The position numbers were made by a program, and so were the translations under genes. Below, in pieces: positions 1-11,777 of a stretch of 64,000 nt of DNA. Below the pieces are notes generated by a model. It did no database searches. It worked only from the letters and a program-made list of their open reading frames with translations, and was not told the DNA's origin. Position 1 is the first letter of the stretch, and every line of letters starts with the position of its first letter. The DNA is from Homalodisca vitripennis (taxonomy: Eukaryota > Arthropoda > Insecta > Hemiptera > Cicadellidae): NCBI RefSeq assembly GCF_021130785.1, contig NW_025778879.1, positions 25,483 through 89,482 of the forward strand, in the 5' to 3' direction.

Positions 1-968
1 ACCAGTTGGAAATTTGTTTTATAATCTTGGGCATCCATTACTTCCCCTCAGCCAGCAGCACCATATACAGTAAATAAAAATCTAGAGCGCGGCATCATTG
101 TCAAGCTGAGAAAATTGCTAATGATGTCGTCACCTATACTTTTAGCGTAAATTTGCATCGATTTTAAACGCCCTAAATTACAAGTAATTTAATTCTGACT
201 ATATTTTCTGGTAATGTCAATATCAATATCTTAAACTACATCACTCAGATTATTCTAAGTTCTTATAAATTCATTCAGTCATGCGTTCCGAAATGTTTTT
301 GGAACTGGTTTCTTTAACCCATTTATCCGCCTGAGGAAGGAATCAGATTACTAAACGTAGTGCTAGTGCTTCCATCTATCACTGAACAAAATGTCATGTC
401 CTGAATAATCCTGATAACTTCAAAATCCTTTCATCGTCAAAAATAAATTTTAAACCGACATTCAAATTCATAGGATTCAACCACTCTCCTCTAATATCGT
501 AATTAGCCAAAGTGAATTAATTAAATTACCTACTTGTTTAAAGAGAGCTGTTCTAATTTACTATAAAATAGTAAATACACTATCTTAATTACAAACTCGC
601 TAACCTACGCTTGATATTTTCAATAGAGTTATTTGTAATAGTCACAATGTGGCAAAGATTAATTATTCTTTTTCTTAAAATTCATAATAGCATTACATAT
701 AAAAGTTATAACATAAGGATAAGAGGGTCAAACTTAAAGCATTGCACTACCTAACTTTTAACAAGAATTATACGACTTCTACAATTCTAAAATTAAAAGT
801 TGTTTGAAATTTGTTATAAACTTTAATACACTAACACATTTCTCTGCTGCACTTTTTTCAAGAAGTTTATTGAAATTTTTACATTCTAGTTTTAGAGAAC
901 AACTTTCTCTCACGGTTACATTTTTGTCATATGGAACGTCCTACTTTGATAGATGGCCATGAATTGGT

Positions 969-970
<2 letters not shown>

Positions 971-1012
<42 letters not shown>
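971..1012. repeat. (TA)n microsatellite
   Basis: Pure TA dinucleotide run of about 42 bp. It sits where copy B of the large repeat (near 40660) has about 100 bp of unique sequence instead, so it marks a deletion or replacement in copy A. Confidence 0.95.
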
Positions 1013-1016
<4 letters not shown>

Positions 1017-1915
1017 GTCTGCAAGTTTACTTATGTGGATTATATATTACAACATCTACAAACAATTCATTCACCTCACAGTGCTTCAAATTAATGGCGA
1101 AACCCATTACAGAAACCTTTTAATACAATTTTTTAGTTTAGTTAATGACAGTAGTTTTTTGGTAAAAGGGTAATTTAGTTGTTTCTTACTATCTATAAAA
1201 AAGATAAGAAGATTTTCCCATAACATTATATCATATTTTACGTTTTTCCTTAAAACTTTTGATATATTATTATTTTGCACAATTGATACACGTGTTTAAT
1301 AATATAATAACATACACAAAGAATAAATTAAGGAGCCGTTACGTCACAACTAACTAATTGCAGCAAAGTTGTGTTGCAGTAAATCCAGCAGATGTATTAA
1401 TAATTGTGCTATTATGTAATGGAAACTACTAAAAGAATTACAGTTTTGTTAGTTTAGGTTTAGGTTCACAAGGTGATGGTAGAAGGATTTCTCTAAATGA
1501 CTATTTATGATCTCTATGAAGTTTCCCAACACCAAGTCTTTAAACAACACGACGTACGTGTATGTTTACATATACTCCACTTTTGCATAATATATTCATC
1601 TTAGCTGCTTTTACTCTAAAAATATTCAGCCCAATATTAGAACATAAGGTGATATTAAGCGTAGGTAATTTTTCTATCATGAGAGGAATAGTTCGTGATA
1701 ATTTTTGTTAAATTTGTAAAAAAGAGTATTGAAGAGTATTTAAAAGCGTGTTTAAATATTAAAATTAAAACATGAAAAAAGTACAAAGTAGTAAAATAGA
1801 TTAAGTAACGTACAATTTGAAACAAATATATGTAGATTCACTCACCAATAGTATCAACTGTATATTTCAAATTGAATTTTCAGCGTCAAAATTGTTACCA
1901 CTATGCGTATAAACA

Positions 1916-1917
<2 letters not shown>

Positions 1918-1968
<51 letters not shown>
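1918..1968. repeat. (TA)n microsatellite
   Basis: Pure TA run of about 50 bp. It is orthologous in position to the longer (TA)n tract at 41653-41785 in copy B, so the microsatellite predates the duplication and has changed length since. Confidence 0.95.
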
Positions 1969-1971
<3 letters not shown>

Positions 1972-4950
1972 ATATATATTTTATACGTACATTAGTGGTC
2001 ACACACAATCTATAAATATTTTGAGTAGTACACAATCAATAAATGATCCCGAATCGCAACTTTATGTTGTGTTACCGAATGTATATGCAAATCGATTGAA
2101 AAAATGATCATAAGCAAGAATGCTCGAGGTGAATAACAATCCTGAAGAAATTAATAAGTGGAATACAATGAAAACCAATTATCGAGTGGACAATTAGAGA
2201 GACTAAACCAATTAAAGATACTTTTTTATTAATTAGTGGAGAGTAAATAATGTCTCTGTTTCACTCGAAGCGCAAATTATTGTATGATGATATCTATTCG
2301 TTACTCAATAATATATTTCTAGAAAGTACAGTTTGTCCAAAACGTACAGAATTTTATTAAAATCCTTATTAGTGGCTTAGAATTTGCTGTTAAATTTTAG
2401 CAAATGTCCATCAAACAAAATTTACTTTTTGGATGGACAGATTCACGTTTTAGCATCCATCTTTGATTTAGGTTTAATATTTAAAATATAAAAAGTTACA
2501 TAAATATTTAAAGTTTTTATTCAGTTATATAAAACAAATGTTCATTTAGTTATTAAGGCACTTAAATTGCCCTTATTTTCTTGTTTTAGAACAAAAGTTG
2601 CTTAAGATAATGCCAAATACATAATGCGTCATTGACAATTTTATTTACATATTATTTTGAACGATTAAGAAGGTAAATTTTTGTTTAGAGTATTCTATTT
2701 ATGTTCTATTTTGTGTTAAAATAATATTAATAGTATTGTTAATCTATGTATTTTATATCTGCCTTAGTATGAAGAGTGTAAGTCGATGCTGTAAGTTACA
2801 TTAAGAAACCCAACAGGGTCACATCACTAACTACAATTGCTGATATAAAGGGTAAAGCATAACTCGATCGAAATACTGCTGAGGATGATGGCTGAGAACC
2901 TTTTGATAAGTAGAGGCTGAAAAAGAACTGGCACCACAAGGCCTTGTGCACTTCCTCATTGTGGCTTTAACACGAGATGGTAATTTATCAGTAAAACATA
3001 AATTTGGATAAGGTTTTAGTTTCAAGATAAATTTAGACAATACAAACAAAATAGCTCCTTACAAAACAAACATAAATTGACTTCAAATACAAATATTTAA
3101 AAAGATAATATAGGAATACAATTTATAACGAAATATTATGTATTGTTGCCTACTGTAGTTGATTGGTGAAACTAATGTTATTGAGAAATGGCTGGTAGCG
3201 TAGCAAGCAGGGATAACATTAAGTATTAATACTATTTTAAATTATAATTATAAATACGAATAGACAAATTCCTATGCAAAATCTATCTAAAACTATTCTC
3301 ACCTTTTTATTCATGTAATATATTTTAAGCCTCAAGTAATGGGCTCTTTCATTATTTTTCTCCTCGTGATTGTTAAATATTAAGTGAGAGGGTGGTGAGA
3401 GGGGGAGGAGAGTGATGGGGAGGGGGTGAGTTGAGGAGGGAGAGAGAGATATTTTTGTTTATCTCTTACAAACTTTACATGCAAATCATTATAAATAAAT
3501 ATTTTTATATCTTCTTGTCAATTTGAAGAAAATGAGTAATTTTTTAATTATGTGTAAGCGTATAAAAACCTAATACTGTTTTTACTATCGAAATTCTCGT
3601 TCTTCTCGAAAACAATTATACCTGAATAAATCTGGGATGAATAAAAAGGTTATTGTAACTAAATGAAACGCTGAAGGATGGCAATTTCCCTTTAATATCT
3701 CAGCATCTACTGTTTTAATCTTTCTGTTTCAATTTTCGCTGAGTTGTACCCCCGAGTTAATGGTACAATCTCCACAAATGGTTATATTTGATTAATAAAT
3801 AATACGTTTTATAAACATTTATTCTCTAGATGGAAATTTAAATAGTACAGAAATAAAAATAGAGATGGAATTTAAATTTTACAGATTACTAAATTGATAT
3901 TTAACGAGAAACTAAATGGTCTTCAATGATTAAATCAATCCCTTAATAGCGTGGATTTTTCTTTGTAAGATTTATATTTTATTGGTCCATTATATCACAC
4001 CTGTAATAATTCAATATAGTAATTGTATACATAAATAGAGAGATGGGAATCTAATACGTGAGGGGATGAAAAGGGGATATGGTAACTCACTCAAAACAAA
4101 ACCTCAATGCATTTTGGACGATACTGAGATAAAATAAGAAAAAAAAACAACGTAATTAAAAAAGTATGACACAAAAGTCAGAGCTATAATCTAAGAAATT
4201 TAATTTAAAGACTCAAAATCTCACTGCAGTTTGGACGATACTGAGATAATAGAAGGAAATAACAACATAACTAAAAAAATTACAGCACAAAACTATAAGT
4301 CACAGCTATGAGCGAAGAAAGCCTAATTTAAAGATCCAGAAATCAGTGTAGACGTCTCAAAACCAGTCATTGTATTACAAACTCTGGCCGTCCAAGCAAT
4401 CCACATCAAAGGAGATAACCAAATCCCAATGTTTCCAAGCTTGTACTAAACTTGGGTACCAGAACTTGGGAACCAGAAAAGCGAATGCGCATTAGTTTTG
4501 CTGGGTTAGAGTCAGTCTGTTGTTATTTCTGACGATAAACCAACAGTTGGTAATGGCGTTATAATTTGAGTTCAATACAAACATTTATTGTAATTAAATG
4601 AAAATCTGAATGATGGCAATTTTCCTTCATTATCACAGCTTTAACCCACCTTTTTCAATTTGAATTTTTAGAATAATAATTTTTATTAATCTTTAATTAG
4701 CTTATTGACTGCGGTCTTATCTTTCGTTCTTTATATATCTGTCGTAATAAGTAAACTTACTTTTAATTCTTATAATAATATCAATGAAGCGCAAAACGTG
4801 TTGCTTAGCGCTAATCTTGAGAACGGCTATGCCAATGCCGCTAATTCTTTTATATAAATATTCGCTGAAATCCAAAAAGTGTATATAAACAGAAATATTA
4901 GAAAAGTTACCTAAAATATTTTGCAATTTACAACATTTTTATAAATTACT

Positions 4951-5192
4951 TTTGTAAGACATATGTTAATTATTAGTAAAACAAAATTCATAGAATCGAT
5001 GTACAGATAGTTGCTGGAAAGGAAGTCTTGTATTACAATTCGAGCCAAACATCCTCCGGATGTAACTGGATACGCACATCCACCCAGACACCGATGATGA
5101 ACAAACAGGAAATGCTTGTTCAAGCAGCGGAAATGCTTATTTATAAAAAATCGTGCGACGATGTAAGGGACAGCCATGCTGATATGAAAAAT
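4951..5192. other. Unassigned sequence with a short open frame
   Basis: This is the unique sequence between the end of large repeat A and the possible left LTR of the gypsy-like element. It is less AT-rich than its surroundings. An 80-codon open frame runs on the + strand from 5028 to 5270 (starting MYYNSSQTSSG) and an 88-codon frame on the - strand from 5177 to 4911. I recognise neither. Either could be an exon fragment or chance. Confidence 0.3.
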
Positions 5193-5871
5193 TGTTACTC
5201 ACCAATTATGATGGAGGGATTTGGCAGAGGCGTGGTCAATGAGCTGGCGGGAGAACAACATCAAAACTGAAGAACAAGGAGGAGAGGAGGAAGTCGAGGA
5301 CGGGAATTGGAAAAGCGACGTTCGGGAGTGCTAGTGCTTGTGTTCGTGTGCGAAAAAATATCTCTAGGCGTAATAAGTGTGAAGTGCTATAAAATGTAAG
5401 TAATTTTAGGAACTTAGTATATATCAGGGTTCATTAATCATTTACATTTCCTTATCTATTTAAATGTTCACAATTTCGAAAATGTAAATTCATGTAAATG
5501 TTTAGGAATTTTAAAAGAAAGTTTCTCATGTTAGTCCATGAACTCATATTTTTTGCAAAACTACAACATTACTAATAAATGTTATAGTGAATTAAATTAA
5601 AATAAATTGTAATGAACAATTTAATATTAAACATGTTTTCAAAGTATTAAGGTATTAAAATTTGTGCCTAATATGTCGGTTGACGCAATCAATTGTTAAT
5701 TAAAATGTTTAATCAATTTAATGAGATGTTGTCCCAAATAAAATATGTATTGGTTCATTTGAGGGTATTGTACTGCCAATCTAACCTATTATTAAATCCT
5801 CTCACAGCAACCCTTGCTCATAATATGTCACAACCTTAATCTTAAACTAAACCAAACTTAAAAACCTTACA
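5193..5871 (+). repeat. Possible 5' LTR of the gypsy-like element
   Basis: The stretch begins TGTTACTCACC, ends ACCTTACA directly before a primer-binding-site-like sequence, and so has the TGT...ACA ends typical of LTRs. A TATA-like CTATAAAAT lies near 5389. The length, about 680 bp, would be normal for an insect Ty3/gypsy LTR. The right end is supported by the adjacent primer site. The left end is a guess, because the element is truncated on its 3' side and no second LTR is present for comparison. Confidence 0.3.
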
Positions 5872-5889
5872 TGGTGCAGGCGCTAAAAC
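5872..5889 (+). other. Candidate tRNA primer-binding site
   Basis: TGGTGCAGGCGCTAAAAC begins with the TGG complementary to a tRNA CCA end and lies about 260 bp upstream of gag, directly after a CA dinucleotide. This is the expected position for the minus-strand primer site of an LTR retrotransposon. I cannot name the tRNA. Confidence 0.4.
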
Positions 5890-6135
5890 TCGATTGGCAT
5901 TCAAATTCCTCACATGGGCAAGCACATAGTTTCATAGGCTAGGTATAAATTAGAACTAAATAATATTCATAAGAAAGTATTTAACTAAAATAGCCTACTT
6001 CAGTGACAAACCACTCATTTAACTGTACAAGACAAGACAAATTAAATTTCCAATAACTCAAAAATATCTTCAAACCCGTAATTAGAGTAACGCCAAGTAA
6101 ACTAACTAGGTACGTCAATGGACATGTATAATTAA

Positions 6136-7696
6136 ATGGAAACCATACTACATGAAGATTTAATACCATCAGACACAAACAGGACTTCCAAAAGTGAAAT
6201 AGTAAAAATATTAAATAAAAATGGAATACAATCTAGAGACACAGACACTGTAGCGGACCTCAGACCTATCCTAGCGGCACTTAAGAACTTAACACGTATA
6301 AGCGCAAGTCACCCTAATATTAAAACCAACTTTAATAATTTAACTACACGACAGACGCACCTTAGTGAAGAGGACAGGGAAAACTAAGGATCTAGCTACA
6401 ATCGAGGATTTTCTAGCGCAGAGAACTACTCGTAATTTATATGACACAGTACATAACCCTGAGGCGGACATCAAGACACAAGCACCCCCAACCTTAGCAC
6501 AACATTACGAGCCACTCACACTACCTGACAGAACTAACACAGCAACCATGGGGAAAAACATACCGTTAATATCAGCTGGGACTTACACAGGTCTACAGAG
6601 CGAAAATCCACAAGATTTTTTAGACAAATTCCTAGTGGCAGCAACTTCAAACAGATGGACAGATAACACTAAAGTTAATTTATTCACAGCGCATTTATCA
6701 GGCACAGCACTAACTTGGTTCAAACACTACAAGCAAAAACAACGAGGGGAAGCCATACAATGGGATCAATTTGCTAAAAGTTTCACAGAGGCTTTCACTC
6801 TATTAGCACAAACCCAGAGTCTACAAATGAATTTAGAACACAAAATACAGGGAGAGAACGAGCCAACACTAACCTATTCTTTAGATATATTAACAACATG
6901 CCGAAGATATGACCCTACAATACAGGACAAGCAAATTATACATTTTATCATACAAGGACTAAAACCAGAAATCTGTGAACGAGTTATAGGCCTGAAAAAC
7001 GACACCTTAAGTGATCTAGAGAATAATTTAAAAATTACAGAACAGCTAGTTCTAACACAAATGAAAAACAAAGAAAGGTACAATAGGGTTGCAGCAAACA
7101 AACCCTATAGTACACCCTTATATGAACAAAACATCATCCATAAACTACAAGCAGAAGTTAACACCCTAACCAATTTAGTAGCTACCCTAAGTACAAACCA
7201 AATTTCAAATCATAACCACAAGTACGAAAGGTCTACATCCCCGTATGAAAACTCAAAATATAAGCCAAGATATGATAGAACACCTAGTCCTCACCAGAAT
7301 AGATATATGGAAAGCCCAAACTACCCCAAACAAACCCAAAGGCCACCTATGATTAAACACGTTACCTTCAGTGATAGGAGAAGACAAAACCATTCCCAAA
7401 CACAACCTGCTAGACAAAATAGGTATTGCACTATTTGCCGTAAAGACAACCATAACACTGAACAATGCTGGTTCAAGCAACGTTCATTAACTTCTCTACC
7501 CCAAAGTAACCGCTTGGCACCTAAAACCAACAATACACAAGAGCTGTTCTGCAGGTACTGCAAGCGGACAAACCACAATATCGAATCATGTTACAAGTCT
7601 AATTATTATAAACAGAATCAACAAAAAACGGGAAATAGGGGGAGGTCACACTATCCCTTACCGAACTTCCCCCTTACCAAAAGCGAAAACAAATAA
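6136..7696 (+). pseudogene. gag: Ty3/gypsy-like gag polyprotein, frameshifted
   Basis: Gag packages the element RNA into cytoplasmic virus-like particles. Two open frames overlap by 23 nt. The first (6136-6387, 83 codons) begins METILHEDLIP and contains a short helical SAP-like stretch (SEIVKILNKNGIQ). The second (6365-7696, 443 codons in a +1-shifted frame, with no ATG at its start) carries a retrotransposon gag core with the signature LSGTALTWF near 6709, then a basic linker. Two zinc knuckles of the form CX2CX4HX4C follow: CTICRKDNHNTEQC near 7429 and CRYCKRTNHNIESC near 7549. Read together the product would be about 520 residues, normal for the family. The overlap could be a programmed shift, but a one-base indel in a dead copy is simpler. 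The protease and RT remnants downstream confirm the identity. Confidence 0.85.
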
Positions 7697-8097
7697 CGCC
7701 ATAGATCTTAACCAAAGGAATCGACAAACTTACAAATGTATAAAGTCCATGACATTTACTCCAACTAACCCCAAAGTACTACCACTATCAACCCCTGGAA
7801 AGACCAGTTCAGAAGTGATATTTAAAGCCATACATTATAATAAAAAATTCCCACCCTTAAAGATGATGCAAGAAATTGAACAACCCATTATGCAAAAGCT
7901 TATACACACCATAAAACTTCAATCTGTGTTCAATCCAACCCCAACTCTAAGCGAACCAAACCCCCCACGAGGACAACAAATTTAAATAAGCCCAGCTTAC
8001 AAGAAACCTTGTAGTTTCAGAAAATGTCACACGACAGATACAACCTAGCATATTAAAGGGGGTAGCCCACGTAAAACAGGACCCAGATTGTAGTACA
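7697..8097 (+). other. Gag-pol spacer of the gypsy-like element
   Basis: The region between the second zinc knuckle and the protease frame. It holds one 78-codon open frame (7749-7985) with no recognisable motif. It probably represents the degraded gag C-terminus or the pol N-terminus. Confidence 0.5.
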
Positions 8098-8646
8098 ATG
8101 GGGGAGGTAAACACACGTACTGGATTAGAAGAAACCATTGACATAGACAATATACAGATTTTAAATCACATAAAGCAACAGAAGAAACAGAATATGATAG
8201 ATTGTACTAACTTTCAAGAAATAACGCAAGACAGGATACACAGACCGAGGACAAATAAAAAATTATTATTAGAGGATATTTATGAACTCATATTTAATTG
8301 CGAAAATAAAACCACGAAGAAGATACCTGTCCTAACAATAGACGTAGCCTTGACCACAAACCCTCGACATCCAGTACCCTGCATTATAGATACAGGATGT
8401 AACATAAACATTATTAGAGCAGACCTAGTTTGTGAAACAAAATTAAATACTAGCAACATACCCTCGTTGATATCGGCTAACGGTATACCATTAACAGTTT
8501 TTGGTTCAGCAAAGATCGCCATAAAAATTGGCAAAGTAATACTTGAAGACACGTTTTATGTGACACCTGATCTAAACAGCCCTATATTGGTAGGAAAAAT
8601 ATTCCTATTTCAGAACTGCGTGGAGTTAAACTATAAAAATAAATAA
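8098..8646 (+). CDS. Retropepsin-like aspartic protease domain of the gypsy-like element
   Basis: This 182-codon open frame starts at an ATG. It contains the aspartic protease active-site pattern PCIIDTGCNINII (catalytic DTG with a following N-I-I strand) about 97 residues in, and a flap-like segment followed by TPDLNSPILVGKIFL, where ILVG fits the ILG/ILL motif near the end of retropepsins. The family matures Gag-Pol in the particle. It lies 400 bp after gag and 420 bp before the RT remnant, the usual gag-PR-RT order. DTG replaces the more common DSG, which is an accepted variant. A shift or stop near 8646-8735 separates it from RT, so the original pol frame is broken. Confidence 0.8.
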   Translation: MGEVNTRTGLEETIDIDNIQILNHIKQQKKQNMIDCTNFQEITQDRIHRPRTNKKLLLEDIYELIFNCENKTTKKIPVLTIDVALTTNPRHPVPCIIDTGCNINIIRADLVCETKLNTSNIPSLISANGIPLTVFGSAKIAIKIGKVILEDTFYVTPDLNSPILVGKIFLFQNCVELNYKNK

Positions 8647-8734
8647 ATGAAAATTACCAAATATCAAATTGAACACATAATACCTATGAATGAACAGTGG
8701 CAGTTAGATATCAAGAATTTTAAAAACTCACAGG

Positions 8735-9522
8735 AATATTAGAAGTACAGCAAGTAACAGAGGTAACAGCCCCACAAGACATAATTATAGCACCACATCA
8801 GCATATTAGGATTAGCTCCTTAAAAGGTATAGAGTCTCGAACAGCCATCGAAACAGATAGGAATCTAAGAATAAAAAAGAAAAGTCATGCATATCTTTCA
8901 GAAGGGGAAGATGGTACGGATACAATTGTAAATATTTATAAAACATCAAATTTTCCAAAAAGGATACCTGCACATACTACGATAGGACAAATACATTACC
9001 CAACTCTTGAAGCACAGCCTACCCTGGAACACCATCCCACTACAAGTGACACAGGAAAAACAATATTGACAGATAAGGACGGCATAGCATTTGATATCTC
9101 ACCAGATCTAACCCTCCAAGAACACAAAAAAGTCCTTGACGTTTTACAAAAATACAGACACATGTTTACAACAATGGTAATCAATTTAACTCCTGCAAAC
9201 ATACCTCCTGTTAAACTAGAATTAAAACCGAATACGAAACCTGTAAACTCACCACCGTATAGGCAGAGTAAAATAGAAAGGGAAAAATTAAACAAATTAT
9301 TGGACGATTTAGTACAAGCAAAAATATTAGAGGAATGTCAGGATTACACAGAATATGCAAGCCCAGTATTTTTAGTGAAAAATAAAGATGGAAGCGACAG
9401 AATGGTAGCTGATCTCGGGAAGGTTAATGCACAGTTGAAAACAGATGCCCACCCCATTCCTTCAGTAAACCTGGTTTTAAGCTCTTTAAACAAAGCCCAC
9501 ACATTTACAAAATTAGACCTTT
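8735..9522 (+). pseudogene. pol: Reverse transcriptase of the gypsy-like element, 3'-truncated
   Basis: One reading frame stays open from about 8735 through 9522; its first ATG-independent part links protease and RT. The fingers region of Ty3/gypsy RT is clear: YRQSKIEREKLNKLLDDLV near 9258, then SPVFLVKNKDGSDRMVADL near 9361 (family motif SPVVLVKKKDGSWRFCVDYR), NAQLKTDAHPIPSV, and FTKLDL. It ends exactly at the first catalytic-Asp block. Sequence from 9523 on is unrelated, so the palm active site (YXDD), RNase H, integrase and 3' LTR are all missing. The element is dead. The truncation joins unrelated AT-rich DNA without a visible repeat. Confidence 0.85.
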
Positions 9523-11278
9523 GATCGTCATAAGTAGCTCGTGACAAAACATCAGAATTAACCTAACGACAATTTTAAATCATATTTATAATAGGAAACT
9601 AGCATTGTATTACCAACAGTTAATAATTATATGCAAAATTCTATCTGTATCAATATCTTATCTGTAATGTGGCTAACAACCAAATAAATAATTGTTGTAT
9701 TCTAGAAGTGGATATATTTTTAGAAAAAGAAGATATTCACAATGTTCAACTACGGTTTTAGAAGAGCATTCTTGTATCTAATTTATGACCCTTATATATT
9801 CATTCAAGCAGTGCAATGTTTAATTGCATATGCAATACATTAAACGCGCTGTGAAGCAATATATTATTAATGTTTAGATTGAAATAATTCAAAATGCACC
9901 AATCATATTAATAATAGTTGAAACGTCTAATCTATTATCCCAGGTATATAAGTTTTAACGTAGACCACATATTCAAACAGATCAAATCCTTGTTAAATTT
10001 TGTCAAACCAAATATTACAGTTAAACATTCACGTACATTGTATTGTAGGATTGGAAATGTTTTCAGCACTAGATGAAAGAAAATATGAAGATGATATCGA
10101 ACGGCTGTAGAAGTTAGCCAAATCTAAAGAACGCAATAACTGCTAAGATGATCCCATTTCCGCCGGAAGAAGTGTGATTCCACAATAATAGAGTTGGAGA
10201 AGCTTTATTCGCTTCTTCAATTCCAACCTCGCGATGGATTTGTTACACGAGGCTTATCGTATAAGGTGTGGTATATCGTATAAAATACGATATGTATTAA
10301 AGTTTTAAACAAGAATCCGAATAAATCCCAGTAGTTGTGAGTTACCTGTGTGGATATTTTATTCGATCTGCAGGCCAAACCGGTTTACGAGTCTTTGTAT
10401 TGTAACTTTCATCCGTCTCACTGCATTAAGCTTGTAATATTTTTTAGATTGTGTTCGCTTGATTTTCTCTTTTTCCTTTTTAATTAACGTATTAGTACAC
10501 GAATAAAAATAAAAAATGTTTACTGTCCTATTTTATACATCTTTCTTTTAACATGTTTTTTGACTCACAATTGTATTTATAGTATTATATTTTCACGTAG
10601 ATACGTTCCAATTTAACGTGATATGGTCTTTAGCACAGGTAATATAAAACGGAACTAGTATAACTTCATGGCAATTCTATTACTTTTAACCTTGAAAATC
10701 TAGGTGTTCTGCAGATTCGTATTTGGTCCTACGAATGGTATTTTAAAGGACTACAACCAAAACTCTCGTAGAGCAGATTATTTTTCGTTTCCGCAGTTTG
10801 TTTTTAACAGGTGGCACTCCCTTCATCATCTTATAATGACAAACGAGCACAACACTATCTCCAAGAAGTGCTGAACTGTAAGATTTATGAAAAATGTATG
10901 TCGCGCAAAAAGGGATATTAGGATAGTTAAAAGGATTTTGGGTCTGCATTACTGACTACCTCACTTCATTCCTGATAATGTCAGAGTCTTTGTTTTAATT
11001 ACGCCAGTTCAACATTTTTTGTGCAAACAATTCCATGTTTACAAATATCAAACAAACTAATGTTAAATCTATACTAATGTACCCTAATAGTCTAAACTAT
11101 CAGTTCATATGAAATGAATAGCAGTATAAATTGAGGTAGTTTGATATTATCTGGAAACCACTTTATTTCTATCTTCTATTTGTAATCACGCGATATAAAT
11201 AGGTAAGTATACAATAGGTACGTATTATAAGTAGAAAAAGTTAAACTTAACCAATATGAGCACTATCGTGATCTGAGC
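9523..11278. other. No recognisable gene
   Basis: AT-rich sequence after the truncated pol. I see only small inverted repeats: a 10-bp-arm hairpin near 10194-10221 (TTGGAGAAGC and its near complement) and ATATCGTAT/ATACGATAT near 10275-10300. No coding frame is convincing. Confidence 0.6.
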
Positions 11279-11502
11279 TTGATTTCTAGCTACTACCTTA
11301 AGGGATTTTGCCCTTTATTCCCCAGACAAACGAAGTTGGTGCCACCGATGTCCTCCGCACTGATGGGAAGCGGCAACATCAGATCACATGATCTGGCACG
11401 TGACCTTAGGCCGGGAAAGTACCGATCGGAAATTCCCCTGGCCCTCGCTTTTACGCCGTCTTCTAGCAAAGAATGAAAAACATCCCTCGAGATAGTACCC
11501 AA
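11279..11502. other. Locally GC-richer block, identity unknown
   Basis: About 220 bp of markedly higher GC content than the flanks. It is open on both strands (65 codons on +, 69 codons on -). It includes the short palindrome AGATCACATGATCT near 11380 and a second related AGATCACGTG near 11513. The composition suggests a fragment of a transposon or an old exon, but no motif identifies it. Confidence 0.3.
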
Positions 11503-11720
11503 ATTCTACCTCAGATCACGTGAACTCTCGTAATAACAAGCAGTAGTTAGGGACATAATGACCTCTGGATAATACTAAAATACCGAAATTGATTTCCATA
11601 TGTTATTATTCGGACGCATTTAATAAAGGATTGACGGTTCAAAAAATATATAAACCTCTAAAATGTTTTTTAATGATTCACAATATTAAATATATTTAGT
11701 TTATTATCAGCAATGAAGTA

Positions 11721-11777
11721 AATTATTATGTAATTTAGCCTTTACTTGTGACGTAAAGGCTAAATTACATAATAATT
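11721..11777. repeat. Perfect inverted repeat, 25-bp arms, 7-nt loop
   Basis: The left arm (11721-11745, starting AATTATTATG) is the exact reverse complement of the right arm (11753-11777), separated by TTGTGAC. A perfect stem of this length in otherwise drifting intergenic DNA implies recent origin or selection. It could be a templated inversion, the tip of a small foldback element, or a hairpin RNA precursor. Confidence 0.9.

Larger units (their letters stand above)
1..4950. repeat. Large non-coding repeat, copy A
   Basis: This segment is collinear and similar over nearly its whole length to 39400-44805, in the same orientation. Both copies contain the same landmarks in order: ACTTCCCCTCAGCCAGCAGC near the start (about 45 and 39440), a (TA)n tract, the block around AACCTTTTGATAAGTAGAGG (2890 and 42590), a purine-rich stretch (3390-3450 and 43250-43320), and GGACGATACTGAGATAA repeated twice near the end (from 4118 and 43977). 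Similarity stops near 4950. The left edge is cut by the window start. Copy A lacks several blocks of 100-250 bp that copy B has, for example near 300, 880 and 970. I see no coding capacity; ORFs across it are short and not shared with copy B. Confidence 0.85.

Noticed and set aside
931..1173. 80-codon frame through (TA)n, giving a YIYIYI peptide
   Set aside because: Produced by the dinucleotide repeat; flanks are non-coding and not conserved in copy B.
2831..3049. 72-codon - strand frame present in both large repeat copies (also 42696-42514)
   Set aside because: Part of it (VKATMRKCTxPCGxSSFSxSTYQ) is shared by the copies, but this follows from overall similarity; copy B breaks the frame with a 155-bp segment and both ends differ, so there is no sign of protein-level conservation.
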